Source: Snodgrassella alvi (GTDB lineage: Bacteria > Pseudomonadota > Gammaproteobacteria > Burkholderiales > Neisseriaceae). Taken from it: a stretch of 64,000 bases of DNA. Below the pieces are notes generated by a model. It worked only from the letters and a program-made list of their open reading frames with translations. It made no database searches and was not told where the DNA came from. How positions within the stretch are numbered: the first letter of the stretch is position 1; every line of letters starts with the position of its first letter. The translations under genes and the position numbers were made by a program. This document shows positions 57,386 to 64,000 of this stretch, in pieces. Where the stretch lies: NCBI RefSeq assembly GCF_002777425.1, contig NZ_MDVC01000055.1:1-64000 (forward strand). The letters run 5' to 3'.

Positions 57386-59680
57386 ATGGCAAAAAACCTG
57401 TTGATTGTTGAATCTCCATCTAAAGCCAAGACGCTGAAAAAATATTTAGGCAGCGATTTTGAAATTCTGGCTTCTTATGGCCATGTGCGCGATCTGGTGC
57501 CCAAAAGTGGTGCCGTGGATCCAGAAAATGACTTTGCCATGAAATATCAGCTTGTCAGCCGCAATGCCAAACATCTGGATGCCATTGTTGCTGCGGCCAA
57601 AGAAGCAGATGCACTGTATCTGGCTACCGACCCGGATAGGGAAGGTGAAGCCATTTCCTGGCATTTACAGGAGATACTCAAATCCAAGCGTGGGTTGAAA
57701 AACCTGCATCCAAAGCGGGTAGTATTCCATGAAGTAACCAAAAAAGCCGTGCTGGAGGCCGTTGCTCATCCGCGTGAACTGTCACAAACACTGGTAGATG
57801 CACAACAGACACGACGAGCACTGGATTATCTGGTTGGCTTTAATCTGTCGCCACTATTATGGAAAAAAATTCGCCGTGGTTTGTCTGCTGGCAGAGTACA
57901 AAGTCCGGCGTTACGCATGATTTGTGAGCGTGAGCAGGAAATCCGCGAATTTACTGCCCAGGAATACTGGACTGTACATCTGGACAGCCATAAGGCGCGT
58001 ACCAAATTTACCGCCAAATTAACCCACTGGCAGGGGCAGAAACTGGAACAGTTTGATATCCCAGATGAAGCCCAGCAGCAGGAAATTGTAAATGCACTGG
58101 ACGGACAGCAGGCACATGTGTCCAAAGTGGAAAAGAAAAAGCGCAGCCGGAATCCAGCTGCTCCTTTTACCACTTCAACCATGCAACAGGAAGCAGTACG
58201 CAAGCTGAGCATGACCACAGACCGTACTATGCGTACTGCCCAGCAATTATATGAAGGGGTGGATGTCGGACAGGGTGCAGTGGGGCTGATTACCTACATG
58301 CGTACCGACTCAGTTAGCCTGTCTGACGATGCCGTAGTTGAAATACGTCATTATATTGACAACAAAATTGGCAGCGAATATCTGCCATCTGCACCGAAGA
58401 TTTACAAAACCAAATCCAAAAATGCACAGGAAGCGCACGAAGCTATTCGCCCAACCTCAGTCTATCGTACGCCAGAAGAAGTAAAACCTTTCCTGACTGC
58501 TGACCAGTTTCGCCTGTATCAGATGATCTGGCAGCGTGCAGTGGCCTGCCAAATGGCGCCTGCCCGTTTTGATACTACCAGCGTCGATATTGTAGTTGGT
58601 AAAGGTATCTTCCGAGTAACCGGTCAGGTACAGACTTTTGCCGGTTTTCTCAGCGTATACGAAGAAGGCGTGGACGACAGCGAAGATGAAGAAAATGCCA
58701 AAAAATTGCCAGAACTGCATGAAGGCGACAATCTGCCGGTCGACAGAATTTTTGGCGAACAGCATTTTACCCAGCCACCACCACGTTACTCTGAAGCCAG
58801 TCTGGTTAAAGCACTGGAAGAATATGGTATCGGCCGGCCATCAACCTATGCCAGTATTATTTCCACGCTGAAAGAACGTGAATACGTTACTCTGGAACAG
58901 AAGCGTTTTCTGCCTACTGATACCGGTGAAGTAGTCAACAAATTCCTGACTGAGCATTTCGGCCAGTATGTAGATTACAATTTTACTGCCAGACTGGAAA
59001 ACCAGCTGGATGACATTGCCGGCGGCAAACGGGAATGGAAGCCAGTAATGCAACAATTCTGGAAAGGATTTGACAAAGAAATCAAGGCCAAGGAAGATAT
59101 TCCGCGTGCAGAGCTCACCGCCGAAAATCTGGATGAAATCTGCCCAAAATGTAGTGCACACCAATTACAGATTAAATTTGGTAAACGGGGTCGTTTTATA
59201 GCATGTAGCGGCTACCCAGAGTGTGACTACACCCGTAACGTTAATGAAACTGCCGAAGAAGCGGCCAAGGCGGCAGAAGAGCCTACCGTAGTAGAAGGGC
59301 GCAACTGTCCGAAGTGTGAAGGACAGCTGGTTTACAAGCGCGGACGTTATGGCAAATTCATTGGTTGTGCCAATTATCCAAAATGTAAATATATTGAGCC
59401 ACTGGAAAAACCCAAAGATACCGGCATTGAATGTCCGAAATGCCATAAAGGCAACCTCATTGAGCGTAAAAGCCGCTATGGAAAGCTATTTTATAGTTGT
59501 AACACCTATCCGGATTGTGACTATGCAGTGTGGAATCCACCAATTAATGAGCCCTGTCCGCAATGTAGTTGGCCAATATTAACCATCAAAACCACCAAGC
59601 GACGTGGCACTGAAAAAGTGTGTCCGCAAAAAGAATGTGGTTATACGGAACAAATTGAACCGCCTGCACCAAAAGAATAA
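57386..59680 (+). CDS. topA: DNA topoisomerase I
   Basis: A 764-residue type IA topoisomerase that relaxes negative supercoils. It has the Toprim domain (IVESPSKAKTLKKYLG, DPDREGEAISWHL), the catalytic Tyr304 in GLITYMRTDSVSLS, and the IGRPSTYASIISTL block. Four Cys-rich zinc-ribbon repeats close the protein (CPKCSAHQ, CPKCEGQL, CPKCHKGN, CPQCSWP). The length is shorter than E. coli TopA but similar to other betaproteobacteria. A terminator follows. Confidence 0.97.
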   Translation: MAKNLLIVESPSKAKTLKKYLGSDFEILASYGHVRDLVPKSGAVDPENDFAMKYQLVSRNAKHLDAIVAAAKEADALYLATDPDREGEAISWHLQEILKSKRGLKNLHPKRVVFHEVTKKAVLEAVAHPRELSQTLVDAQQTRRALDYLVGFNLSPLLWKKIRRGLSAGRVQSPALRMICEREQEIREFTAQEYWTVHLDSHKARTKFTAKLTHWQGQKLEQFDIPDEAQQQEIVNALDGQQAHVSKVEKKKRSRNPAAPFTTSTMQQEAVRKLSMTTDRTMRTAQQLYEGVDVGQGAVGLITYMRTDSVSLSDDAVVEIRHYIDNKIGSEYLPSAPKIYKTKSKNAQEAHEAIRPTSVYRTPEEVKPFLTADQFRLYQMIWQRAVACQMAPARFDTTSVDIVVGKGIFRVTGQVQTFAGFLSVYEEGVDDSEDEENAKKLPELHEGDNLPVDRIFGEQHFTQPPPRYSEASLVKALEEYGIGRPSTYASIISTLKEREYVTLEQKRFLPTDTGEVVNKFLTEHFGQYVDYNFTARLENQLDDIAGGKREWKPVMQQFWKGFDKEIKAKEDIPRAELTAENLDEICPKCSAHQLQIKFGKRGRFIACSGYPECDYTRNVNETAEEAAKAAEEPTVVEGRNCPKCEGQLVYKRGRYGKFIGCANYPKCKYIEPLEKPKDTGIECPKCHKGNLIERKSRYGKLFYSCNTYPDCDYAVWNPPINEPCPQCSWPILTIKTTKRRGTEKVCPQKECGYTEQIEPPAPKE

Positions 59681-59712
59681 AACAGGCACCTCAAAGTAAT
59701 TAAATTTATCGA

Positions 59713-59742
59713 GACTTTCAGAATGCCTGAAAGTCTTTTTTA
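59713..59742 (+). terminator. Terminator behind topA
   Basis: GACTTTCAG (59713-59721) pairs with CTGAAAGTC (59727-59735), a five-base loop, then seven T with one interruption. Confidence 0.9.
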
Positions 59743-59757
59743 TCGGAGTAAACTCAC

Positions 59758-60321
59758 GTGGCAAAAGTACAGCAACAGCATCGCAATCAGGTGCGTATCA
59801 TTGGTGGCACACACCGGGGTCGTAAATTAACCTTTCCGGCTGCTGATGGCCTGCGCCCGACTGCCGATAGTGTGCGTGAACGTCTGTTTAACTGGCTAGG
59901 ACAGGACTTAACTGGTATGGCTGTACTGGATCTTTTTGCCGGTAGCGGAGTGATGGGGCTGGAAGCTGCTTCCAGAAGAGCCAGAACAGTTACCCTGATA
60001 GAAAAAAATCGTCAGGTGGCTGCTGCAATAAAAAACAATCTGCAACAATTGAATTTTAGTCAGGTAGTGCTCATCTGTACTGATGCACAGAGTTTTCTCG
60101 CGAATAACCGTCAGCATTTTGACGTAGTGTTTCTTGATCCGCCTTATGTCTGGCAGCAATGGCATGAGCTCTTAGACGCCATTGTCCCGCATCTGCAGCC
60201 ACAGGCACGTGTCTATCTGGAAAGCAGCACATTACCCACATTACCATCAGGCTGGCAGCTGCTGCGAGAGGGAAAGTCAGGTATAAGCCGTTTTGAATTA
60301 TTAACTTACCGCAACGAATAG
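59758..60321 (+). CDS. rsmD: 16S rRNA (guanine-966-N2)-methyltransferase RsmD
   Basis: A 187-residue SAM-dependent methyltransferase. RIIGGTHRGRKLTFP and RPTADSVRERLFNWL mark RsmD, with SAM motif VLDLFAGSGVMGLEAASR and catalytic DPPY in VVFLDPPYVW. It methylates G966 in helix 31 of 16S rRNA. The start is GTG at 59758 with CGGAGT upstream. The ferredoxin gene is about 100 bases downstream. Confidence 0.95.
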   Translation: MAKVQQQHRNQVRIIGGTHRGRKLTFPAADGLRPTADSVRERLFNWLGQDLTGMAVLDLFAGSGVMGLEAASRRARTVTLIEKNRQVAAAIKNNLQQLNFSQVVLICTDAQSFLANNRQHFDVVFLDPPYVWQQWHELLDAIVPHLQPQARVYLESSTLPTLPSGWQLLREGKSGISRFELLTYRNE

Positions 60322-60410
60322 ATGGCATAAACAGATAGCTGCTAACCGGGGTAGAGGCAAAATAATGTTATAATCCGCGCCCAATGGTTTTGAGTTAAAT
60401 TTAACGATAA

Positions 60411-60674
<264 letters not shown>

Positions 60675-60744
60675 ATTTATTCCGGCTGAAATGCATTTGA
60701 AACAGTTAATTATTATTTTGGGCAAAAAAAATTGCTCAATAGAC

Positions 60745-60773
60745 TTGACGAAGATGCAAATGAACATTATCAT
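60745..60773 (+). promoter_or_regulatory. Promoter of the tRNA-tuf operon
   Basis: TTGACG (60745-60750) and TATCAT (60768-60773) are 17 bases apart, and the tRNA-Tyr begins 13 bases later. The arrangement equals that at the Pro-Arg-His tRNA cluster. Confidence 0.8.
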
Positions 60774-60786
60774 GCCGTTCTCTTTT

Positions 60787-60870
60787 GGAGGGATTCCCGA
60801 GCGGCCAAAGGGGGCAGACTGTAAATCTGTTGCGAAAGCTTCGAAGGTTCGAATCCTTCTCCCTCCACCA
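60787..60870 (+). tRNA. tRNA-Tyr (GUA)
   Basis: A class II tRNA with long variable arm, acceptor GGAGGGA/TCCCTCC, anticodon loop CTGTAAA giving GTA, T loop TTCGAAT and encoded CCA. Confidence 0.97.
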
Positions 60871-60909
60871 AAATTCCAGTCTTACTTGGAGTAGTTTTTA
60901 AGTAAGTAT

Positions 60910-60983
60910 GCGGGTGTAGCTCAATGGTAGAGCAGAAGCCTTCCAAGCTTACGGTGAGGGTTCGATTCCCTTCACCCGCTCCA
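60910..60983 (+). tRNA. tRNA-Gly (UCC)
   Basis: A complete cloverleaf: acceptor GCGGGTG/CACCCGC, anticodon loop CTTCCAA giving TCC, T loop TTCGATT and encoded CCA. Confidence 0.97.
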
Positions 60984-61004
60984 GATAAGTAAATACCGCC
61001 GTAT

Positions 61005-61079
61005 GCCCATGTAGCTCAGGGGTAGAGCACTCCCTTGGTAAGGGAGAGGCCGACAGTTCAATTCTGTCCATGGGCACCA
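61005..61079 (+). tRNA. tRNA-Thr (GGU)
   Basis: A complete cloverleaf: acceptor GCCCATG/CATGGGC, anticodon loop TTGGTAA giving GGT, encoded CCA. It sits 38 bases before the tuf start. Confidence 0.97.
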
Positions 61080-61117
61080 CCTGAATTAAACTAATCATCT
61101 TTAGATAGGAAGTAGCC

Positions 61118-62308
61118 ATGGCTAAAGAAAAATTCGAGCGGAGCAAACCGCACGTAAACGTTGGCACCATCGGTCACGTTGACCATGGTAAAACCACACT
61201 GACCGCTGCAATTTGTACCATTCTGTCCAAAAAATTTGGTGGTGCAGCGAAAGCCTACGATCAGATTGACAATGCCCCGGAAGAAAAAGCCCGTGGTATT
61301 ACCATTAATACTTCACACGTAGAATACGAAACCGCAGAGCGTCACTATGCACACGTTGACTGCCCGGGACACGCTGACTACGTGAAAAACATGATTACCG
61401 GTGCTGCACAGATGGACGGCGCCATTCTGGTGGTTTCTGCTGCTGACGGTCCGATGCCACAAACTCGTGAGCACATCCTGCTGGCTCGTCAGGTAGGCGT
61501 ACCTTACATCATCGTTTACATGAACAAATGCGACATGGTAGACGACGAAGAGTTGCTGGAACTGGTAGAAATGGAAATCCGTGATCTGCTGTCTAGCTAC
61601 GAATTCCCTGGTGACGACATTCCATTGATTAAAGGTTCTGCACTGAAAGCACTGGAAGGTGATACTTCTGATATCGGTGAAGCTTCAATCATGGCTTTGG
61701 CAGATGCATTAGACAGCTACATTCCTACTCCGGAACGTGCTGTAGACAAACCATTCCTGTTGCCGATTGAAGACGTATTCTCAATTTCAGGCCGTGGTAC
61801 CGTGGTTACTGGCCGTGTAGAACGTGGTGTAATCAATGTAGGCGACGAAATTGAAATCGTAGGTCTGAAAGAGACCCAAAAAACCACCTGTACCGGTGTG
61901 GAAATGTTCCGCAAATTGCTGGATCAAGGTCAGGCGGGTGACAACGTAGGTGTATTGTTGCGTGGTACCAAACGTGAAGAAGTAGAACGTGGTCAGGTAT
62001 TGGCAAAACCGGGCAGCATCACTCCGCACACCAAATTCAAAGCAGAAGTTTACGTATTGAGCAAAGAAGAAGGTGGTCGTCATACTCCATTCTTCGCAAA
62101 CTACCGCCCACAATTCTATTTCCGTACTACTGACGTAACAGGAGCAGTAAGTCTGGCAGAGGGCGTGGAAATGGTAATGCCAGGTGAAAACGTAACCATC
62201 GATGTAGAATTGATTCACCCGATTGCGATGGAAGAAGGCTTGCGCTTTGCGATTCGTGAAGGTGGCCGTACAGTTGGTGCCGGTGTGGTTGCTAAAGTTA
62301 TCGCTTAA
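61118..62308 (+). CDS. tuf: Translation elongation factor Tu
   Basis: A 396-residue EF-Tu, the GTPase that delivers aminoacyl-tRNA to the ribosome. GHVDHGKT (P-loop), the effector block [27 protein letters not shown] (switch II) and NKCD are intact. Only one tuf copy is visible in this window; a second copy near the str operon is common but cannot be seen. The gene lies in the conserved tRNA Tyr-Gly-Thr-tuf-tRNA Trp-secE-nusG-rplK order. AGGAAGTAGCC precedes the ATG. Codon use is strongly biased, as expected for high expression. Confidence 0.99.
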   Translation: MAKEKFERSKPHVNVGTIGHVDHGKTTLTAAICTILSKKFGGAAKAYDQIDNAPEEKARGITINTSHVEYETAERHYAHVDCPGHADYVKNMITGAAQMDGAILVVSAADGPMPQTREHILLARQVGVPYIIVYMNKCDMVDDEELLELVEMEIRDLLSSYEFPGDDIPLIKGSALKALEGDTSDIGEASIMALADALDSYIPTPERAVDKPFLLPIEDVFSISGRGTVVTGRVERGVINVGDEIEIVGLKETQKTTCTGVEMFRKLLDQGQAGDNVGVLLRGTKREEVERGQVLAKPGSITPHTKFKAEVYVLSKEEGGRHTPFFANYRPQFYFRTTDVTGAVSLAEGVEMVMPGENVTIDVELIHPIAMEEGLRFAIREGGRTVGAGVVAKVIA

Positions 62309-62316
62309 AGTTTTGT

Positions 62317-62392
62317 AGGCCAGTAGCTCAATTGGTAGAGTATCGGTCTCCAAAACCGAGGGTTGGGGGTTCGAGACCCTCCTGGCCTGCCA
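62317..62392 (+). tRNA. tRNA-Trp (CCA)
   Basis: A complete cloverleaf: acceptor AGGCCAG/CTGGCCT, anticodon loop CTCCAAA giving CCA, encoded 3' CCA. It lies eight bases after the tuf stop. Confidence 0.97.
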
Positions 62393-62398
62393 AAAATC

Positions 62399-62432
62399 AG
62401 ACTAATCGGCCATAGGTCGGTTAGTCTTTTTT
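62399..62432 (+). terminator. Terminator between tRNA-Trp and secE
   Basis: AGACTAATCGGCC (62399-62411) pairs with GGTCGGTTAGTCT (62415-62427), two wobbles, three-base loop, then a T run. It ends the tRNA-tuf unit or attenuates secE. Confidence 0.85.
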
Positions 62433-62454
62433 GTATTAATCAAAAGGTGGTTGT

Positions 62455-62907
62455 ATGGACAACAAAACATCGAAAGATGTGGGAACCAAAACCAAAGCGC
62501 AATTAAAAGCTGAAGCCAGACAACAGCAGCAATTGGAAATCAAACGCAACAAGCGTTTTGATTTTCTCAAATATATCCTATCAGCCATACTAATTGCCGC
62601 TGGTATCATGGCATTCTATGCTTTGAATGCGCAATTACCACTTTACATCCGTTATCTGTTTCCATTAGTAGGAGTAGTAGCGGCCATCGTAATCGTATTT
62701 TTCTGGAGTACTGGCGGGCGTGAGCTGACTGCCTATGTGCGTGACAGTGTGTCGGAAGCCAGGAAAGTAGTGTGGCCCGAGCGCAATGAAGCATTGCGCA
62801 TGACCTTGTTTGTACTAATATTTGTAGCTGTCTTGTCGATATTTATTTGGGGTGTTGACAGCCTGATTTCATGGTTGTTATTCGACATCTTTATGAAGAG
62901 GAGTTAA
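62455..62907 (+). CDS. secE: Preprotein translocase subunit SecE
   Basis: A 150-residue SecE with three predicted helices (about 40-60, 65-85, 115-140), the proteobacterial long form. The conserved [20 protein letters not shown] before the last helix is the essential segment that clamps SecY. It is a component of the Sec channel in the inner membrane. AAAGGTGGTTGT precedes the ATG. nusG starts two bases after its stop. Confidence 0.96.
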   Translation: MDNKTSKDVGTKTKAQLKAEARQQQQLEIKRNKRFDFLKYILSAILIAAGIMAFYALNAQLPLYIRYLFPLVGVVAAIVIVFFWSTGGRELTAYVRDSVSEARKVVWPERNEALRMTLFVLIFVAVLSIFIWGVDSLISWLLFDIFMKRS

Positions 62908-62909
62908 TC

Positions 62910-63443
62910 ATGGCAAAACAGTGGTACGTTGTACACGCTTATTCCGGTTTTGAAAAAAATGTCCAGAAAACCTTGAAAGAGCGCATTGAGCGCGAAGGAA
63001 TGGGTGAGTATTTTGGTCAGATACTGGTGCCGGTTGAAGAAGTGGTGGATATAAAAAATGGTCGCCGCAGTATTACCGAACGCAAATTTTTTCCGGGTTA
63101 TGTACTGGTAGAAATGGACATGACCGATGCTTCATGGCATCTGGTAAAAAATACCCCGCGTGTAACCGGCTTTATTGGTGGAACAGCCAATAAACCATTA
63201 CCTATTTCTGCTCGTGAGGTGGATGCTATTTTGCATCAGGTGCAAAGCGGCGTGGAAAAACCAAAACCAAAAGTACTGTTTGATGTTGGCCAGCAGGTAC
63301 GCGTGAATGAAGGGCCATTCAAAGACTTTAACGGCGTTGTCGAAGAAGTCAATTACGAGCGTAACAAATTACGCGTTGCAGTACAGATATTTGGTCGTGA
63401 AACACCAGTGGAGCTGGAATTTTCTCAGGTAGAGAAAATTTAA
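62910..63443 (+). CDS. nusG: Transcription termination/antitermination factor NusG
   Basis: A 177-residue NusG: N-terminal NGN domain ([30 protein letters not shown]) and C-terminal KOW domain ([18 protein letters not shown]). It contacts RNA polymerase and links to Rho and the ribosome. ATG 62910 follows AGAGGAG. An earlier in-frame start inside secE is unlikely. rplK follows, with its own promoter between. Confidence 0.97.
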   Translation: MAKQWYVVHAYSGFEKNVQKTLKERIEREGMGEYFGQILVPVEEVVDIKNGRRSITERKFFPGYVLVEMDMTDASWHLVKNTPRVTGFIGGTANKPLPISAREVDAILHQVQSGVEKPKPKVLFDVGQQVRVNEGPFKDFNGVVEEVNYERNKLRVAVQIFGRETPVELEFSQVEKI

Positions 63444-63474
63444 CAGCAAGAATACAACACAACTTAACCTGTGC

Positions 63475-63503
63475 TTGTAAGGGAAAGAAATTTTCTTTAT
63501 AAT
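63475..63503 (+). promoter_or_regulatory. Promoter of the rplK ribosomal operon
   Basis: TTGTAA (63475-63480) and TATAAT (63498-63503) are 17 bases apart, a perfect -10. The 5' leader of about 60 bases before the rplK GTG is where L1 autoregulation would be expected. Confidence 0.8.
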
Positions 63504-63569
63504 CACGGGTCTTGCTTTTGGGAAGCAGCAAATGCTGCGTCATACCCGTTTATTTGGAGTCTAAATCAA

Positions 63570-64000
63570 GTGGCAAAAAAAATTGTAGGCTACATCAAAC
63601 TGCAGATTCCTGCAGGTAAAGCCAATCCATCTCCTCCGGTAGGCCCTGCTTTGGGTCAACGCGGTTTGAATATCATGGAATTCTGTAAAGCATTTAATGC
63701 TGCTACACAAAATGTAGAGCCTGGCTTACCGGTTCCGGTAGTGATTACTGCATTTGCAGATAAATCATTTACCTTTGTGATGAAAACTCCGCCAGCTTCT
63801 ATTTTGCTGAAAAAAGCAGCTGGTTTGCAAAAAGGTAGCTCTAATCCGCTGACACAAAAAGTGGGTAAAGTGACCCGTGCACAACTGGAAGAAATTGCCA
63901 AGGCCAAAGAGCCTGATTTAACTGCTGCGGATCTGGATGCAGCTGTGCGCACCATCGCTGGTAGTGCCCGTTCAATGGGTTTAGATGTGGAGGGTGTGTA
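63570..64000 (+). CDS. rplK: Ribosomal protein L11, cut by right edge
   Basis: Begins with GTG 63570 after TTTGGAGT. The product [19 protein letters not shown] followed by [21 protein letters not shown] is L11, which binds the GTPase-associated region of 23S rRNA. The frame covers 143 codons, ending in VEGV, and the last two bases TA are the start of the next codon. Neisserial L11 is about 144 residues, so the gene is essentially complete and a stop codon may be the very next base. Partial by definition. Confidence 0.98.
   Translation, partial: MAKKIVGYIKLQIPAGKANPSPPVGPALGQRGLNIMEFCKAFNAATQNVEPGLPVPVVITAFADKSFTFVMKTPPASILLKKAAGLQKGSSNPLTQKVGKVTRAQLEEIAKAKEPDLTAADLDAAVRTIAGSARSMGLDVEGV

Noticed and set aside
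61787-62353. Minus-strand ORF of 188 codons under tuf
   Set aside because: It is the antisense shadow of the strongly biased tuf gene; the Thr/Phe/Tyr-rich product has no family look.

Overview
The window looks like chromosome from a betaproteobacterium of the family Neisseriaceae. It is AT-leaning and carries neisserial-type pilF, pilG, pilD, pilT and pilU, a degenerate one-cysteine DksA, an L11 protein very close to the Neisseria sequence as I remember it, and one exact copy of a DNA-uptake-like 12-mer (AGGCTGCCTGAA). A Snodgrassella-like bee-gut symbiont fits best. That assignment is inference; no rRNA is present to settle it.

Layout. 1-3.7 kb: poorly known minus-strand genes, namely a membrane protein cut by the window edge, an M48 metallopeptidase coupled to a small membrane protein that is frameshifted in an A9 tract, and a small hypothetical. 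4.2-10.2 kb: heme acquisition locus (Fur-box promoter, TonB-dependent receptor, hmuS, hmuT, hmuU, hmuV). 10.8-13.1 kb: polar amino acid ABC transporter with a hairpin between the binding-protein gene and the permease gene. 13.3-15.5 kb: AT-rich two-gene restriction-modification island (Dam-type methylase plus a PD-(D/E)XK protein). 15.6-18 kb: a protein with two retropepsin motifs, a hypothetical and an exported cupin. 18-25 kb: grpE with a sigma-32-like promoter, ppc, and cysT-cysW-cysA. 25-28.3 kb: murA-ibaG and an ABC-2 exporter. 28.3-33.7 kb: pilF-pilG-pilD-coaE-zapD-yacG, all on the minus strand. 33.9-41.5 kb: recJ, a conserved neighbour, an M61 peptidase, gapdh, a membrane protein and folD. 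41.6-42.0 kb: tRNA Pro-Arg-His. 42.1-46 kb: lpxB-rnhB, dksA, and yggT-proC. 46.3-48.0 kb: a decay zone with a von Willebrand factor A lipoprotein pseudogene and a frameshifted exonuclease/endonuclease/phosphatase gene. 48.4-54.3 kb: pdxY, yggS, pilT-pilU, murU, ruvC. 54.4-60.7 kb: a DUF2071-like gene, dprA-smg-topA, rsmD, ferredoxin. 60.7-64 kb: tRNA Tyr-Gly-Thr, tuf, tRNA-Trp, secE, nusG, and rplK running off the right edge.

Together the genes describe a type IV piliated bacterium competent in principle for DNA uptake (pil genes, dprA), scavenging heme iron, and carrying anaplerotic and possibly gluconeogenic enzymes (ppc, a GAPDH with an atypical cofactor loop). No phage, insertion sequence or CRISPR array was seen. 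The less ordinary features are several single-base frameshifts in homopolymer runs, the restriction-modification island, a PilU with a long N-terminal extension, the protein with two DTG motifs, and a perfect 17-bp inverted repeat in the intergenic region upstream of dprA.
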